A stretch of 11,470 nt of DNA from JBGPIT01 sp041485125 (GTDB lineage Bacteria; Desulfobacterota; Binatia; UTPRO1). Below the pieces are notes generated by a model. That model was not told the origin of the DNA. It searched no databases and worked only from the letters and a program-made list of their open reading frames with translations. Positions 1 to 5,479 of this stretch are shown here, in pieces. A program made the position numbers and the translations under genes. Location: the NCBI GenBank assembly GCA_041485125.1, contig JBGPIT010000137.1:1-11470 (forward strand), read 5' to 3'. Numbering within the stretch: the first letter of the stretch is position 1; every line of letters begins with the position of its first letter.

Positions 1-114
1 GCCGGCCTGCCAGTAGGGATCGGGCACACCGAGGCTATCGACGTGAGCCAATGCCGCGCCACCGGTTACCGCAAGGAGGACGAGGGCCCCGACGAGCATC
101 GCAAACGCCTTCAC
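1..114 (-). CDS. Secreted protein of unknown function, N-terminal 38 residues only
   Basis: The minus strand is open from a GTG at 114-112 to the window edge (38 codons). The product begins with Lys at position 2, then a hydrophobic stretch rich in Leu, Val, Ala and Gly, and an Ala-Leu-Ala site near residue 23. This is a textbook Sec signal peptide; the mature part would begin His-Val-Asp. The mature domain lies outside the window, so no function can be given. The GTG is preferred over an internal ATG (codon 6) because it keeps the basic residue ahead of the hydrophobic core and because a promoter-like pair lies just upstream (154-125). No Shine-Dalgarno is visible. It is divergent from the Cys-rich gene at 281, with 166 bases between them. 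The signal peptide is seen directly; that it belongs to a longer expressed gene is inferred. Confidence 0.6.
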   Translation of the reverse strand, partial: MKAFAMLVGALVLLAVTGGAALAHVDSLGVPDPYWQAG

Positions 115-124
115 GATGATGCGA

Positions 125-154
125 TTCGTACACCCCGCCCTCGCGCTCCGTCAA
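125..154 (-). promoter_or_regulatory. Candidate sigma-70-type promoter for the leftward gene at 114
   Basis: On the minus strand TTGACG (154-149) is followed after 18 bases by TACGAA (130-125). The -35 matches 5 of 6 consensus positions; the -10 matches only 3. The -10 ends 10 bases before the GTG at 114, so transcription would start about 3-4 bases ahead of the start codon. That fits a leaderless mRNA and the absence of a Shine-Dalgarno. Confidence 0.4.
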
Positions 155-265
155 CGAGGGTGCGGTTCAGCGCCATTTCCCTGCCGGTACGACTTCGTCT
201 ACACGTCATATGGCACGACCGTACGGCGGGCTCCGGCATGTCGGCGCCGCCTCACGTTTGACCTT

Positions 266-272
266 GAGGAGG
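266..272 (+). promoter_or_regulatory. Shine-Dalgarno sequence fixing the start at 281
   Basis: GAGGAGG lies 8 bases before the ATG at 281. It decides this start over the in-frame ATG at 116, whose extra residues are not signal-like. It is one of only two strong ribosome binding sites in the window; the other is AGGAG at 9384-9388. Confidence 0.8.
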
Positions 273-280
273 TTTCGCTC

Positions 281-658
281 ATGCACGTCCTTCGTTCGGG
301 TCTGAGTCTTCTCGCGATGCTCCTCGTCGGCGGCACCCTTGCCGCCGGCGTCGCGCACGCGGATCCCGTCAAGTGCCGGGCGGCGATCGGCAAGAGCGGC
401 GCCGCGTTCGCGCAGGTGAAGATGAAGGCGCTGCAGAAGTGCTGGGATGGCCGCGTGAAGAAGGGCTTTCCCACCACGCTCTGTCCCGATCAGAAGACGG
501 ATCAGAAGATCGCCGCCGCCCGCTCCAAGGCCAAGAGCGCCATCGCCAAGGCCTGCGGCGGCAAGGACAAGGTGTGCGGCACCGGCGGCGACGACACGCT
601 CGCGGCGATCGGCTTTCCGACGACGTGCCCGAACTTCGAGAGCCTCGCTGTCGTGTGA
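281..658 (+). CDS. Secreted Cys-rich helical repeat protein, N-terminal part before a frameshift
   Basis: This is the 5' part (125 codons) of what looks like one gene ending at 1814. Residues 1-27 are a signal peptide (Arg-5, Leu-rich core, cleavage after Val-Ala-His-Ala). Then comes the first copy of a Lys/Ala/Cys-rich, probably helical module: Lys-Cys-Arg-Ala-Ala-Ile-Gly-Lys-Ser, then Lys-Ala-Leu-Gln-Lys-Cys-Trp, then a Cys-Gly-Gly / Cys-Gly-Thr-Gly-Gly segment and Gly-Phe-Pro-Thr-Thr-Cys-Pro-Asn-Phe-Glu. Reading stops at TGA (656-658), just where the conserved module would continue with another Cys. The continuation is intact in the next frame (654 onward). If translated alone this would be a roughly 98-residue exported protein. 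I know similar modules only as hypothetical proteins of uncultured delta-proteobacteria-like genomes; the biochemical role is unknown. Confidence 0.8.
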   Translation: MHVLRSGLSLLAMLLVGGTLAAGVAHADPVKCRAAIGKSGAAFAQVKMKALQKCWDGRVKKGFPTTLCPDQKTDQKIAAARSKAKSAIAKACGGKDKVCGTGGDDTLAAIGFPTTCPNFESLAVV

Positions 659-1212
659 CGCCGCCGTCGCCGATTGCAACGGGATTGGCGTCTGCCTGAC
701 CTGCATCGACGGGAGCGCCGTCGATCAGGCGATCGGCCTGTACTACGGCAGCCTGAATTCCTCCGATCCGAAAGCGGACAAAGCGCTGAACAAATGCCAG
801 CTGGCGATCGGCAAGAGCGCTGCCGCGCTCTTCGCCGCCAAATCCAAGGCGCTGCAGAAGTGCTGGGGCGTCGAGAACAAGAACGGCGCCAAGGGCCAGC
901 CGACGACGGCATGTCCGCCGTTCGGCACAGGGGACGGCAAGGCTGCCTCCGCGATCGCGAAGGCGAAGCAGAAGGCCGACGGCGCGATCTGCAAGGCGTG
1001 CGGCGGCACCGGCAAGCCGTGCGACCTCGCGGCCGCGACGCTCACGGCGGCGATGGTCGGGTTCCCGCACGATTGCCCGCCGGTCACCGTGCCCGGCACC
1101 ACGACCCAACCCTGCGCCGCCACCGTCACCACGCTCGGCGACGTCCGGGCATGCGTTGATTGCGTCACGGAGTTCAAAGCGGATTGCGTGTCGCTCGCGG
1201 CCGCGCGTGGCT
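371..1212 (+). repeat. Two tandem copies of a ~140-residue Lys/Cys-rich module
   Basis: Copy 1 starts at about 371 and copy 2 at about 792. Both contain Ala-Ile-Gly-Lys-Ser, Lys-Ala-Leu-Gln-Lys-Cys-Trp, a Cys-x-x-Cys-Gly-Gly segment, Gly-Phe-Pro followed by Cys-Pro, and a closing Cys-x-x-Cys. Exact DNA identity survives in 382-398/803-819 and 425-446/846-867. The rest is diverged, so the duplication is old and maintained at protein level. Confidence 0.75.
641..658 (+). other. Apparent one-base frameshift inside the Cys-rich/DUF1554 gene
   Basis: The frame used from 281 ends in TGA at 656-658, while the homologous module continues without interruption in the next frame from TGT at 654 (Cys-Asp-Ala-Ala-Val-Ala-Asp-Cys). 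Two exact repeats in the two module copies (17 bases, 382 and 803; 22 bases, 425 and 846) are both 421 bases apart, i.e. 140 codons plus one base. This directly places one extra base (or two missing) between the copies. Removing one base around 650 would give a continuous product of about 510 residues. The cause could be a real mutation, an assembly error, or recoding. Slippage at GTG-TGA-C offers poor re-pairing, so recoding looks least likely. Confidence 0.75.
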
Positions 1213-1814
1213 TCCCGAGCGCGCCCGCTTATCCCGCGGAGTGCAACCCGGTGCTGCCCGCGACCCCGACGCGCACCCCGACGCCCACCGTGACCCCGAC
1301 GCCCGGCGCCGTCCCGACCGGGGTGAAACGGGTGTTCGTCACCAGCACGACCCACGACGGCTCGATCGGCGAGACCTTCGGAGGCGACATGCTCTGCGCC
1401 AATCGTGCTAGCGCGGCCGGACTGACGGGCACGTTCAAATCATGGTTCTCGGTCACCGGCGACGGACCGGCGCAACGATTCACCCAGTCGGCGCTTCCCT
1501 ACGGTCTGATCGACGGAACATTGATCGCCAACAACTGGAGCGATCTCGTCGACGGCACTCTCGCGCACGCGATCGACCAGGACGAGAACGGCAGCGCCGT
1601 CGCCGCCTCGGACGTCTGGACCGCGACCGACACGGCGGGCAACAAGACCACTCCCGCCAACCCGAGCGGCACCGACAATTGCAATGAGTGGCTCTCGAAC
1701 GCGGCGGTCGTCCCGGGCGTCCACGGCAATTCGGCGCAAACCAACGGCAACTGGGCCAACGCCGGCACCACGACGTGCGACACCCAGCTTCGGCTGTACT
1801 GCTTCGAGCAGTAG
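654..1814 (+). CDS. Secreted Cys-rich repeat / DUF1554 protein, part after the frameshift
   Basis: The frame is open from 654 to TAG at 1812-1814 but has no own start near its beginning; the first ATG is at 1053, inside the module. It completes module 1 (a Cys-x-x-Cys segment at about 696-707), then carries module 2 (Lys-Cys-Gln-Leu-Ala-Ile-Gly-Lys-Ser; Lys-Ala-Leu-Gln-Lys-Cys-Trp; Gly-Phe-Pro-His-Asp-Cys-Pro; Ala-Cys-Val-Asp-Cys). A short Thr/Pro linker follows at about 1258-1317. The C-terminus (about 1320-1814) matches DUF1554 (PF07588): Arg-Val-Phe-Val-Thr-Ser-Thr at its start, a Trp-Ser-Asp-Leu-Val-Asp-Gly-Thr motif, Asn-Cys-Asn-Glu-Trp, and the ending Leu-Tyr-Cys-Phe-Glu-Gln. DUF1554 is known from leptospiral endostatin-like surface lipoproteins and delta-proteobacterial secreted proteins. 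With 281-658 it forms one exported, probably disulfide-rich, surface protein; a binding role is inferred from the family only. Confidence 0.8.
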   Translation, partial: CDAAVADCNGIGVCLTCIDGSAVDQAIGLYYGSLNSSDPKADKALNKCQLAIGKSAAALFAAKSKALQKCWGVENKNGAKGQPTTACPPFGTGDGKAASAIAKAKQKADGAICKACGGTGKPCDLAAATLTAAMVGFPHDCPPVTVPGTTTQPCAATVTTLGDVRACVDCVTEFKADCVSLAAARGFPSAPAYPAECNPVLPATPTRTPTPTVTPTPGAVPTGVKRVFVTSTTHDGSIGETFGGDMLCANRASAAGLTGTFKSWFSVTGDGPAQRFTQSALPYGLIDGTLIANNWSDLVDGTLAHAIDQDENGSAVAASDVWTATDTAGNKTTPANPSGTDNCNEWLSNAAVVPGVHGNSAQTNGNWANAGTTTCDTQLRLYCFEQ

Positions 1815-1826
1815 CGGCGCGTCCAC

Positions 1827-1867
1827 GAATGGACCAACGCCGGCGAATCGACCTGCTCCACCCAGAC
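1827..1867 (+). pseudogene. Fragment of a duplicated DUF1554 C-terminus
   Basis: Directly behind the TAG at 1812-1814, positions 1828-1865 align without gaps to 1750-1787, the end of the DUF1554 domain, with 29 of 38 bases identical. The offset is 78 bases, exactly 26 codons, so the frame is kept. The coded residues are Glu-Trp-Thr-Asn-Ala-Gly-Glu-Ser-Thr-Cys-Ser-Thr-Gln against Asn-Trp-Ala-Asn-Ala-Gly-Thr-Thr-Thr-Cys-Asp-Thr-Gln. The terminal Leu-Tyr-Cys-Phe block is missing, and the frame stops at 1944-1946. It is either the last scrap of a second DUF1554 gene or a local duplication. GTCCA-CGAA-TGGAC at 1821-1834 could form a small hairpin overlapping it. Confidence 0.5.
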
Positions 1868-1924
1868 CATTGATGAGGAGCGCCAGAACATTCGAGGAAT
1901 CATCCAGCAGGGAAATCACTACTG

Positions 1925-2341
1925 GTGGGCCGACCGACGTTCGTGAGATTTTCAGTCTGCACCTCGAACCGCTTCGCGGCTCCTGGGCGGTGGTCGAGGT
2001 CACACCGCCACAACGACCTGAAGGCGGATCTTCAGAAGGAGATGCGGCGCATCGCCCGCTTCGTCGAGATCGACGTCCCGGGAGAGAAGTGGCCGATGCT
2101 CGCGGACGCGGCGACGTTCGCGTCGATGAAGCGCGACGCGGCTGTGCTCGGACCGGAGATGGACGTGATCTTCCAGGGCGGCATCGACCGCTTCATGTAC
2201 AAGGGGACCAACGATCGCTGGCGCGACGTGGTCACGGCGGAGGACCTGGCGCTCTACGAAGCAGCGGCGGCACGCACGCTCACATCCGATATGAAGCGCT
2301 GGCTCGAGCGCGGCGCGGCGTCCGGGATCGTACCGAAGTAA
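1925..2341 (+). pseudogene. C-terminal remnant of a PAPS-dependent sulfotransferase
   Basis: The last ~108 codons (from about 2015) resemble the C-terminus of cytosolic-type sulfotransferases, which transfer sulfate from PAPS to hydroxyl groups: Asn-Asp-Leu-Lys-Ala-Asp-Leu, then Glu-Met-Arg-Arg-Ile-Ala-Arg-Phe, then Met-Tyr-Lys-Gly-Thr-Asn-Asp-Arg-Trp-Arg-Asp-Val, the region that in intact enzymes contacts the PAPS 3'-phosphate. Family members have about 280-330 residues. The N-terminal two-thirds, including the 5'-phosphosulfate loop, is absent. The residues from the ATG at 1925 to about 2010 do not fit the family, and that ATG has no Shine-Dalgarno. I read it as a truncated, non-functional remnant. 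It converges on the antitoxin gene with 49 bases between stops. Confidence 0.7.
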
Positions 2342-2390
2342 CCCGAATACTCGCGCGATTCGCTTCTCGAACCGTAGGACAACAGTGAAG

Positions 2391-2708
2391 CTACCGTTCC
2401 CCCTGGGCTGCAAGAACCGCTTTGAGTCCTCGTTCGATGAGCCCGGCCCGGGTGACGCCCATTCGGCGGGCCAGCGCGTCGGAGCGCGCGAGGAGCGCTC
2501 TCTCGACGCTGACGGAAATCACCTTCACCCCTTGGCCCTTGCGCGGACGTCCCGGCTTGCGCTTGACGTCCCCCCACCTGCGGCGGCTTGCCGGTGAGAG
2601 TGCGTGGAACTCATCGATCACGCTCTCGCGGTCGAACTCCGCCGTCAGGCGCGCGAGCTCGTCTGAGGAGCGCGCTCCGCGGATTCGCTTGGTGCTCGAC
2701 TGCTTCAT
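2391..2708 (-). CDS. Ribbon-helix-helix-like antitoxin paired with the BrnT toxin
   Basis: This 105-residue, strongly basic protein has a central Lys-Arg-Lys-Pro-Gly-Arg-Pro-Arg-Lys tract (about residues 49-57), a beta-strand-like Val-Lys-Val-Ile-Ser-Val-Ser-Val (61-68), then two helices around Met-Gly-Val-Thr-Arg-Ala-Gly-Leu (83-90). This resembles the CopG/MetJ ribbon-helix-helix fold, used for operator binding and for toxin neutralisation. Its ATG overlaps the toxin stop by four bases (ATGA, 2708-2705), and GGAGG (2718-2714) lies 5 bases before it, so coupled translation and a good yield of antitoxin are expected. It lacks the residues I know from canonical BrnA, hence no symbol. It most likely binds the toxin and represses the pair through the palindrome at 2980-2993; this is inferred from the family. 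Confidence 0.75.
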   Translation of the reverse strand: MKQSSTKRIRGARSSDELARLTAEFDRESVIDEFHALSPASRRRWGDVKRKPGRPRKGQGVKVISVSVERALLARSDALARRMGVTRAGLIERGLKAVLAAQGER

Positions 2709-2974
2709 CGTAGCCTCCGTCGGTATCGTTGTTTCTCGCGCGACGTGAGATCGCGCGCGTGGATGACGTAGATCGTGTCGTCCGGGTCGAGGATGAACAC
2801 GACCTGAAGCGCACGGCCGCCTTGGGTCCGTCCCCACACCAGCCATTTGTCGTCCGGTCGTTCGAATGGATACGGTTGCGTCGCCGCCATCACGACGTCC
2901 TCGGCCTCTTCGGGGGTCACCCCATGGCAGCCCAGGTGCTCCATGCTCCACTCGTTCCACCGGAACTCGGCCAC
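2705..2974 (-). CDS. brnT: BrnT-family ribonuclease toxin (DUF497)
   Basis: The 89-residue product has the size and motif order of the BrnT family (PF04365; RelE-like fold, mRNA-cleaving): Phe-Arg-Trp-Asn-Glu (4-8), His-Gly-Val-Thr-Pro-Glu-Glu-Ala (17-24), Val-Trp-Gly-Arg-Thr (46-50), Gly-Arg-Ala-Leu-Gln-Val-Val-Phe, and the C-terminal Arg-Asp-Leu-Thr-Ser-Arg-Glu-Lys-Gln-Arg-Tyr. The toxin-first gene order is also typical. The GTG at 2974 is chosen because the N-terminal Phe-x-Trp motif is conserved; an ATG at 2979 is out of frame and the ATG at codon 11 would delete the motif. There is no Shine-Dalgarno, but a TATAAG element ends 7 bases upstream, so a leaderless, weakly translated toxin is possible. 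The alternative of an inactive toxin cannot be excluded from sequence. Confidence 0.85.
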   Translation of the reverse strand: MAEFRWNEWSMEHLGCHGVTPEEAEDVVMAATQPYPFERPDDKWLVWGRTQGGRALQVVFILDPDDTIYVIHARDLTSREKQRYRRRLR

Positions 2975-2979
2975 ACCAT

Positions 2980-2993
2980 TTCTTATACAAGAA
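2980..2993 (-). promoter_or_regulatory. AT-rich palindrome with -10 element: probable toxin-antitoxin operator/promoter
   Basis: TTCTTGTATAAGAA on the minus strand is a near-perfect inverted repeat: both 5-base arms match, with a single mismatch pair in the centre. It stands out in very GC-rich surroundings. It contains TATAAG (2987-2982), which ends 7 bases before the toxin GTG. I see no good -35. A palindrome over the -10 is the usual arrangement for autorepression by a ribbon-helix-helix antitoxin. Confidence 0.5.
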
Positions 2994-3146
2994 TCGGGCG
3001 GGTGCGACTACATCCACTGGAATCGGCGGGCCCAAAGCCGTACGGCGTGCTGCGCAAAGGCGGCGGCCACGTCCGATCGGCGAGTTCCCGCTCATCCGGC
3101 GGAAGCTCGCGAAGATGGAGGTCGCCCTCGAAGCCGTCCACGCGCC

Positions 3147-3176
3147 TTGACGGTGGAAGCGCAGCGTCCCTATCTT
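3147..3176 (+). promoter_or_regulatory. Candidate promoter of the O-methyltransferase gene
   Basis: TTGACG (3147-3152) and TATCTT (3171-3176) are separated by 18 bases. They match the sigma-70 consensus at 5 and 4 positions. The expected transcription start, about 3183, is only some 5 bases ahead of the ATG at 3188, leaving no room for a ribosome binding site. Confidence 0.5.
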
Positions 3177-3187
3177 GCCGCGTCCCG

Positions 3188-4246
3188 ATGAGCATCTGGA
3201 ATCGCAAACGGCGACGAGGCGACGGTGTGCCGCGGCTTGCCGACATGCTGCAGGGCTATCGAACGACCTGCTTGATCGTGACGGCGGTACGCATGGGCCT
3301 CCTCGAGGGCTTGGCGAACGGACCCGTCCGCGATGATCTTCTGGCGAGCGAGCTCGGCGCTCACGCGCCGTCGTTGCGACGATTCGTGCGCGCGCTCGCC
3401 GTCATCGGTCTGGTCTCGATCGAAGGGAACCGCATCGCCCTGACCTCGCTGGGACGAGCTCTGCTGAAAAGCGAGCCCGGCCTCTGGCATTCGGCGGTTC
3501 TGATCGGGGAAGAATACCTCCCGGCGTGGACCAACCTTCGACACAGCGTCCTCACCGGTGAGCCCGTGTTCGATCGTGTCTTCGGCATGAACGCCTGGGA
3601 GCACCGGCAACGGCACCCCGAGATCAACGAATCGTTCAACCGGATGGGGAACGCCGCGCCTCGGACACTCGCCGCCATTGCTGCCGCGCTCGATTTCTCG
3701 ACCTGCGATCTGATCGTCGACGTCGGCGGTAACCGGGGGCAGCTGCTCGTGGGTCTGCTCGCGCAGCACCCGCGCGCGCGCGGCATCGTCTTCGATCTGC
3801 CCCACGTCGTCGCGGGCGCCGACGCCGTTGCCCACGCCGCCGGTCTCCGCGGTCGATTTCAGGCGGTCGGTGGGTCGTTCTTCGAGTCCGTTCCCTCCGG
3901 CGGCGACGTGTACGTCCTCCAGCACGTGCTCCACGACTGGGGCGACGACGAGTGCGTGACGATCCTTCGCAACTGCCGGACTGCGATGCGCCCCTCGAGC
4001 ACCCTGCTCGTCGTCGAGCACGTCTTGCCGGAGGATCAGCGCGATCAGGCGCCGGACGCGGTCATGCTCGACATGCACATGCTCGCCGTACTCGGTGGCA
4101 AGGAACGGACTCGCGATGAATACGCGGCGTTGTTGAGATCGGCAGGCCTCGATCTGGTCCGTCATTCGAACGCGCGCGGAGATGTCGCCGTCTTGGCAGC
4201 GAAGCCCTCAGCGCCGGAGACGCGACCGCCAGCCCGGCCATCGTGA
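3188..4246 (+). CDS. SAM-dependent O-methyltransferase, family 2 (plant COMT-like)
   Basis: The 352-residue product has the full two-part layout of O-methyltransferase family 2 (PF00891). The N-terminal dimerisation/winged-helix part (about 15-110) includes Gly-Leu-Leu-Glu and Leu-Thr-Ser-Leu-Gly. The Rossmann part has SAM motif I Val-Asp-Val-Gly-Gly-Asn-Arg-Gly (177-184; the usual third Gly is Asn). The catalytic-base motif is Leu-His-Asp-Trp-Gly-Asp-Asp-Glu, with His-249. The C-terminal Arg-Asp-Glu-Tyr block precedes Leu-Leu-Arg-Ser-Ala-Gly-Leu. Such enzymes methylate hydroxyls of phenolics, quinones or polyketides; the substrate cannot be told here. The start at 3188 fits the family N-terminus and the promoter at 3147-3176. 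The last 39 bases overlap the 3' end of the opposite Rieske gene. The final dozen residues, rich in Pro, Ala and Arg, look like a tail without function. Confidence 0.88.
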   Translation: MSIWNRKRRRGDGVPRLADMLQGYRTTCLIVTAVRMGLLEGLANGPVRDDLLASELGAHAPSLRRFVRALAVIGLVSIEGNRIALTSLGRALLKSEPGLWHSAVLIGEEYLPAWTNLRHSVLTGEPVFDRVFGMNAWEHRQRHPEINESFNRMGNAAPRTLAAIAAALDFSTCDLIVDVGGNRGQLLVGLLAQHPRARGIVFDLPHVVAGADAVAHAAGLRGRFQAVGGSFFESVPSGGDVYVLQHVLHDWGDDECVTILRNCRTAMRPSSTLLVVEHVLPEDQRDQAPDAVMLDMHMLAVLGGKERTRDEYAALLRSAGLDLVRHSNARGDVAVLAAKPSAPETRPPARPS

Positions 4247-5374
4247 CACGCGCGGCCCCGGTACGTCCGTCAAGGCGATCCGCGGCAAATGGATTCTCTG
4301 GTTGCGCGCCGGATCGCGTACGATTCCCTTCGGGTCTCCGCCTTCCGCCAGGATCTTCAAGTCGCTCAAGAACCGCTGGCGCATCAGGGTGACGCCGCGA
4401 TCGCTCTCGCCGAGATGCTCGCGCGTCCGATCGACGATCGTCCCTTGCCCCACCATGGCGATCGTATCCTGATTCGGCGGCGTCACGTCGAGGCGTCCGG
4501 TTTTCGCGTCGAGGATTTCACGGTAGCGATGGCTGAACGGCTGGCGAGCGGCGCGCGCCGGACGCCGGCCCTCGTCGACGGTCCAGGTGACGTCGAGCGT
4601 ATTCTCGTCGTCGACCGGCACGTGCCACACGAAGCTTCCGGCATAGAGCGCGTTCGGCCAGAGACACACGCGACCGGTCGTCCAATAGGGATGTCGCTCG
4701 TCGGTGTTGGCGAGCACCCGCCGATAGACGAAGCCGAACTCGAACTCGTCGAAAGCGATCCTGACGTGGGTCGGAGAATACACCGTCCGCTTGCCTCCGA
4801 GGTGGAGGGACCAGTTCGTGTGCAGCCACTCGAAGTGAACGGGGTCGATGCTGTTCTCTTGGCATTGCAGCCAATTGCACGGAACGTGGGTGAGCCCGAT
4901 CCGCTTGCGGCCGGCGTCATGGTAGCGATCCCAATCCCACAGGCACGGAACGGGATCCGGCCCGAGGTACGCCCAGAGGATGCCGGCCTTCGGTTCGACG
5001 CGATACGCCTTGGTTCTGACGCGCCGTTTGAAGGCGCCCTCGGGGTTCACCACGTCCTCGAACGGCTGCTCGATGCACTCGCCGTTCTCGTTGAACATCC
5101 ACCCATGGTAGTTGCAGCGCAGGCCGCACTCTTCGACGAGCCCATACGAAAGGTTCGCGCCTCGGTGCGGACAGTGGAGGTCGACGAGGCCGTACGTGCC
5201 GCGTCCGTCGCGATAGAGAGCGAGATCCTCACCGAGAAGCCGCACCTGCTTCACCGGGGTGTCGTCGAGCTCCGTGACCGCGGCGATCGGTTGCCAATAG
5301 CGCCGCAGCAGCTCGCCCATCGGCGTTCCCGGCCCGACCCTGGTGAGCAGCTGATTGTCCTCGACGCTCAGCAT
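4208..5374 (-). CDS. Rieske non-heme iron oxygenase, alpha subunit (phthalate dioxygenase / VanA-like)
   Basis: The 388-residue product begins like the phthalate 4,5-dioxygenase/vanillate O-demethylase branch (Leu-Thr-Arg-Val-Gly-Pro-Gly-Thr-Pro-Met-Gly, then Arg-Arg-Tyr-Trp). The Rieske [2Fe-2S] ligands are Cys-68, His-70, Cys-87 and His-90, in Cys-Pro-His-Arg-Gly-Ala and Cys-Asn-Tyr-His-Gly-Trp. The mononuclear iron site shows bridging Asp-177 with His-180 and His-185 (Asp-Pro-Val-His-Phe-Glu-Trp-Leu-His). A downstream Asn-Gln-Asp followed by Gly-Gln-Gly-Thr-Ile-x-Asp-Arg-Thr and Leu-Gly-Glu-Ser-Asp probably supplies the acidic ligand. It should hydroxylate or O-demethylate an aromatic compound with electrons from a separate reductase; none is encoded here. 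The ATG at 5374 is preferred over one 26 codons upstream because family homology starts there and a promoter-like pair lies before it. Confidence 0.9.
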   Translation of the reverse strand: MLSVEDNQLLTRVGPGTPMGELLRRYWQPIAAVTELDDTPVKQVRLLGEDLALYRDGRGTYGLVDLHCPHRGANLSYGLVEECGLRCNYHGWMFNENGECIEQPFEDVVNPEGAFKRRVRTKAYRVEPKAGILWAYLGPDPVPCLWDWDRYHDAGRKRIGLTHVPCNWLQCQENSIDPVHFEWLHTNWSLHLGGKRTVYSPTHVRIAFDEFEFGFVYRRVLANTDERHPYWTTGRVCLWPNALYAGSFVWHVPVDDENTLDVTWTVDEGRRPARAARQPFSHRYREILDAKTGRLDVTPPNQDTIAMVGQGTIVDRTREHLGESDRGVTLMRQRFLSDLKILAEGGDPKGIVRDPARNQRIHLPRIALTDVPGPRVSRWPGWRSRLRR

Positions 5375-5381
5375 CGCGCTG

Positions 5382-5410
5382 CTCGTACACGACCGCGGCT
5401 GACGGAACAA
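5382..5410 (-). promoter_or_regulatory. Candidate promoter of the Rieske oxygenase gene
   Basis: On the minus strand TTGTTC (5410-5405), 17 bases, TACGAG (5387-5382). The -10 ends 7 bases before the ATG at 5374, the same geometry as at brnT. Hexamer matches are modest (about 4 and 3 of 6), so support comes mainly from the spacing and the shared pattern. It would compete for space with the divergent gene at 5480. Confidence 0.35.
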
Positions 5411-5443
5411 TTGCGCTCGTCCGTCGCGCGCACTGATTTCCGC

Positions 5444-5471
5444 TTGACCCACACTGCCACTCGGCTAGCAC
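5444..5471 (+). promoter_or_regulatory. Candidate promoter of the beta-helix protein gene
   Basis: TTGACC (5444-5449), 16 bases, TAGCAC (5466-5471). The -35 is good, the -10 weak. The predicted transcription start falls 1-2 bases before the ATG at 5480, again without room for a Shine-Dalgarno. Confidence 0.35.
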
Positions 5472-5479
5472 AATGGGGT

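Noticed and set aside
650..660. Programmed +1 frameshifting as in release factor 2
   Set aside because: GTG-TGA-C does resemble that arrangement, but the Val tRNA would re-pair poorly after slipping and no upstream Shine-Dalgarno-like stimulator is placed correctly; an indel is simpler.
369..1355. Minus-strand open frame of 328 codons
   Set aside because: Arg/Gly/Ala-rich composition typical of antisense frames in GC-rich genes. The plus strand has recognisable domains and signal peptide.
1821..1834. GTCCA-CGAA-TGGAC hairpin 6 bases after the stop at 1814, considered as a terminator
   Set aside because: Stem of only 5 bp and no T tract; it also overlaps the DUF1554 tail fragment.
2729..3187. 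Upstream extension of the O-methyltransferase frame
   Set aside because: It is antisense to the toxin gene, Arg/Ser-rich and unlike the family N-terminus. A promoter lies at 3147-3176.
4289..5479. Long plus-strand open frame running into the beta-helix gene
   Set aside because: It is the antisense shadow of the Rieske gene. The true product starts at 5480 with a signal peptide, and the upstream residues match no domain.
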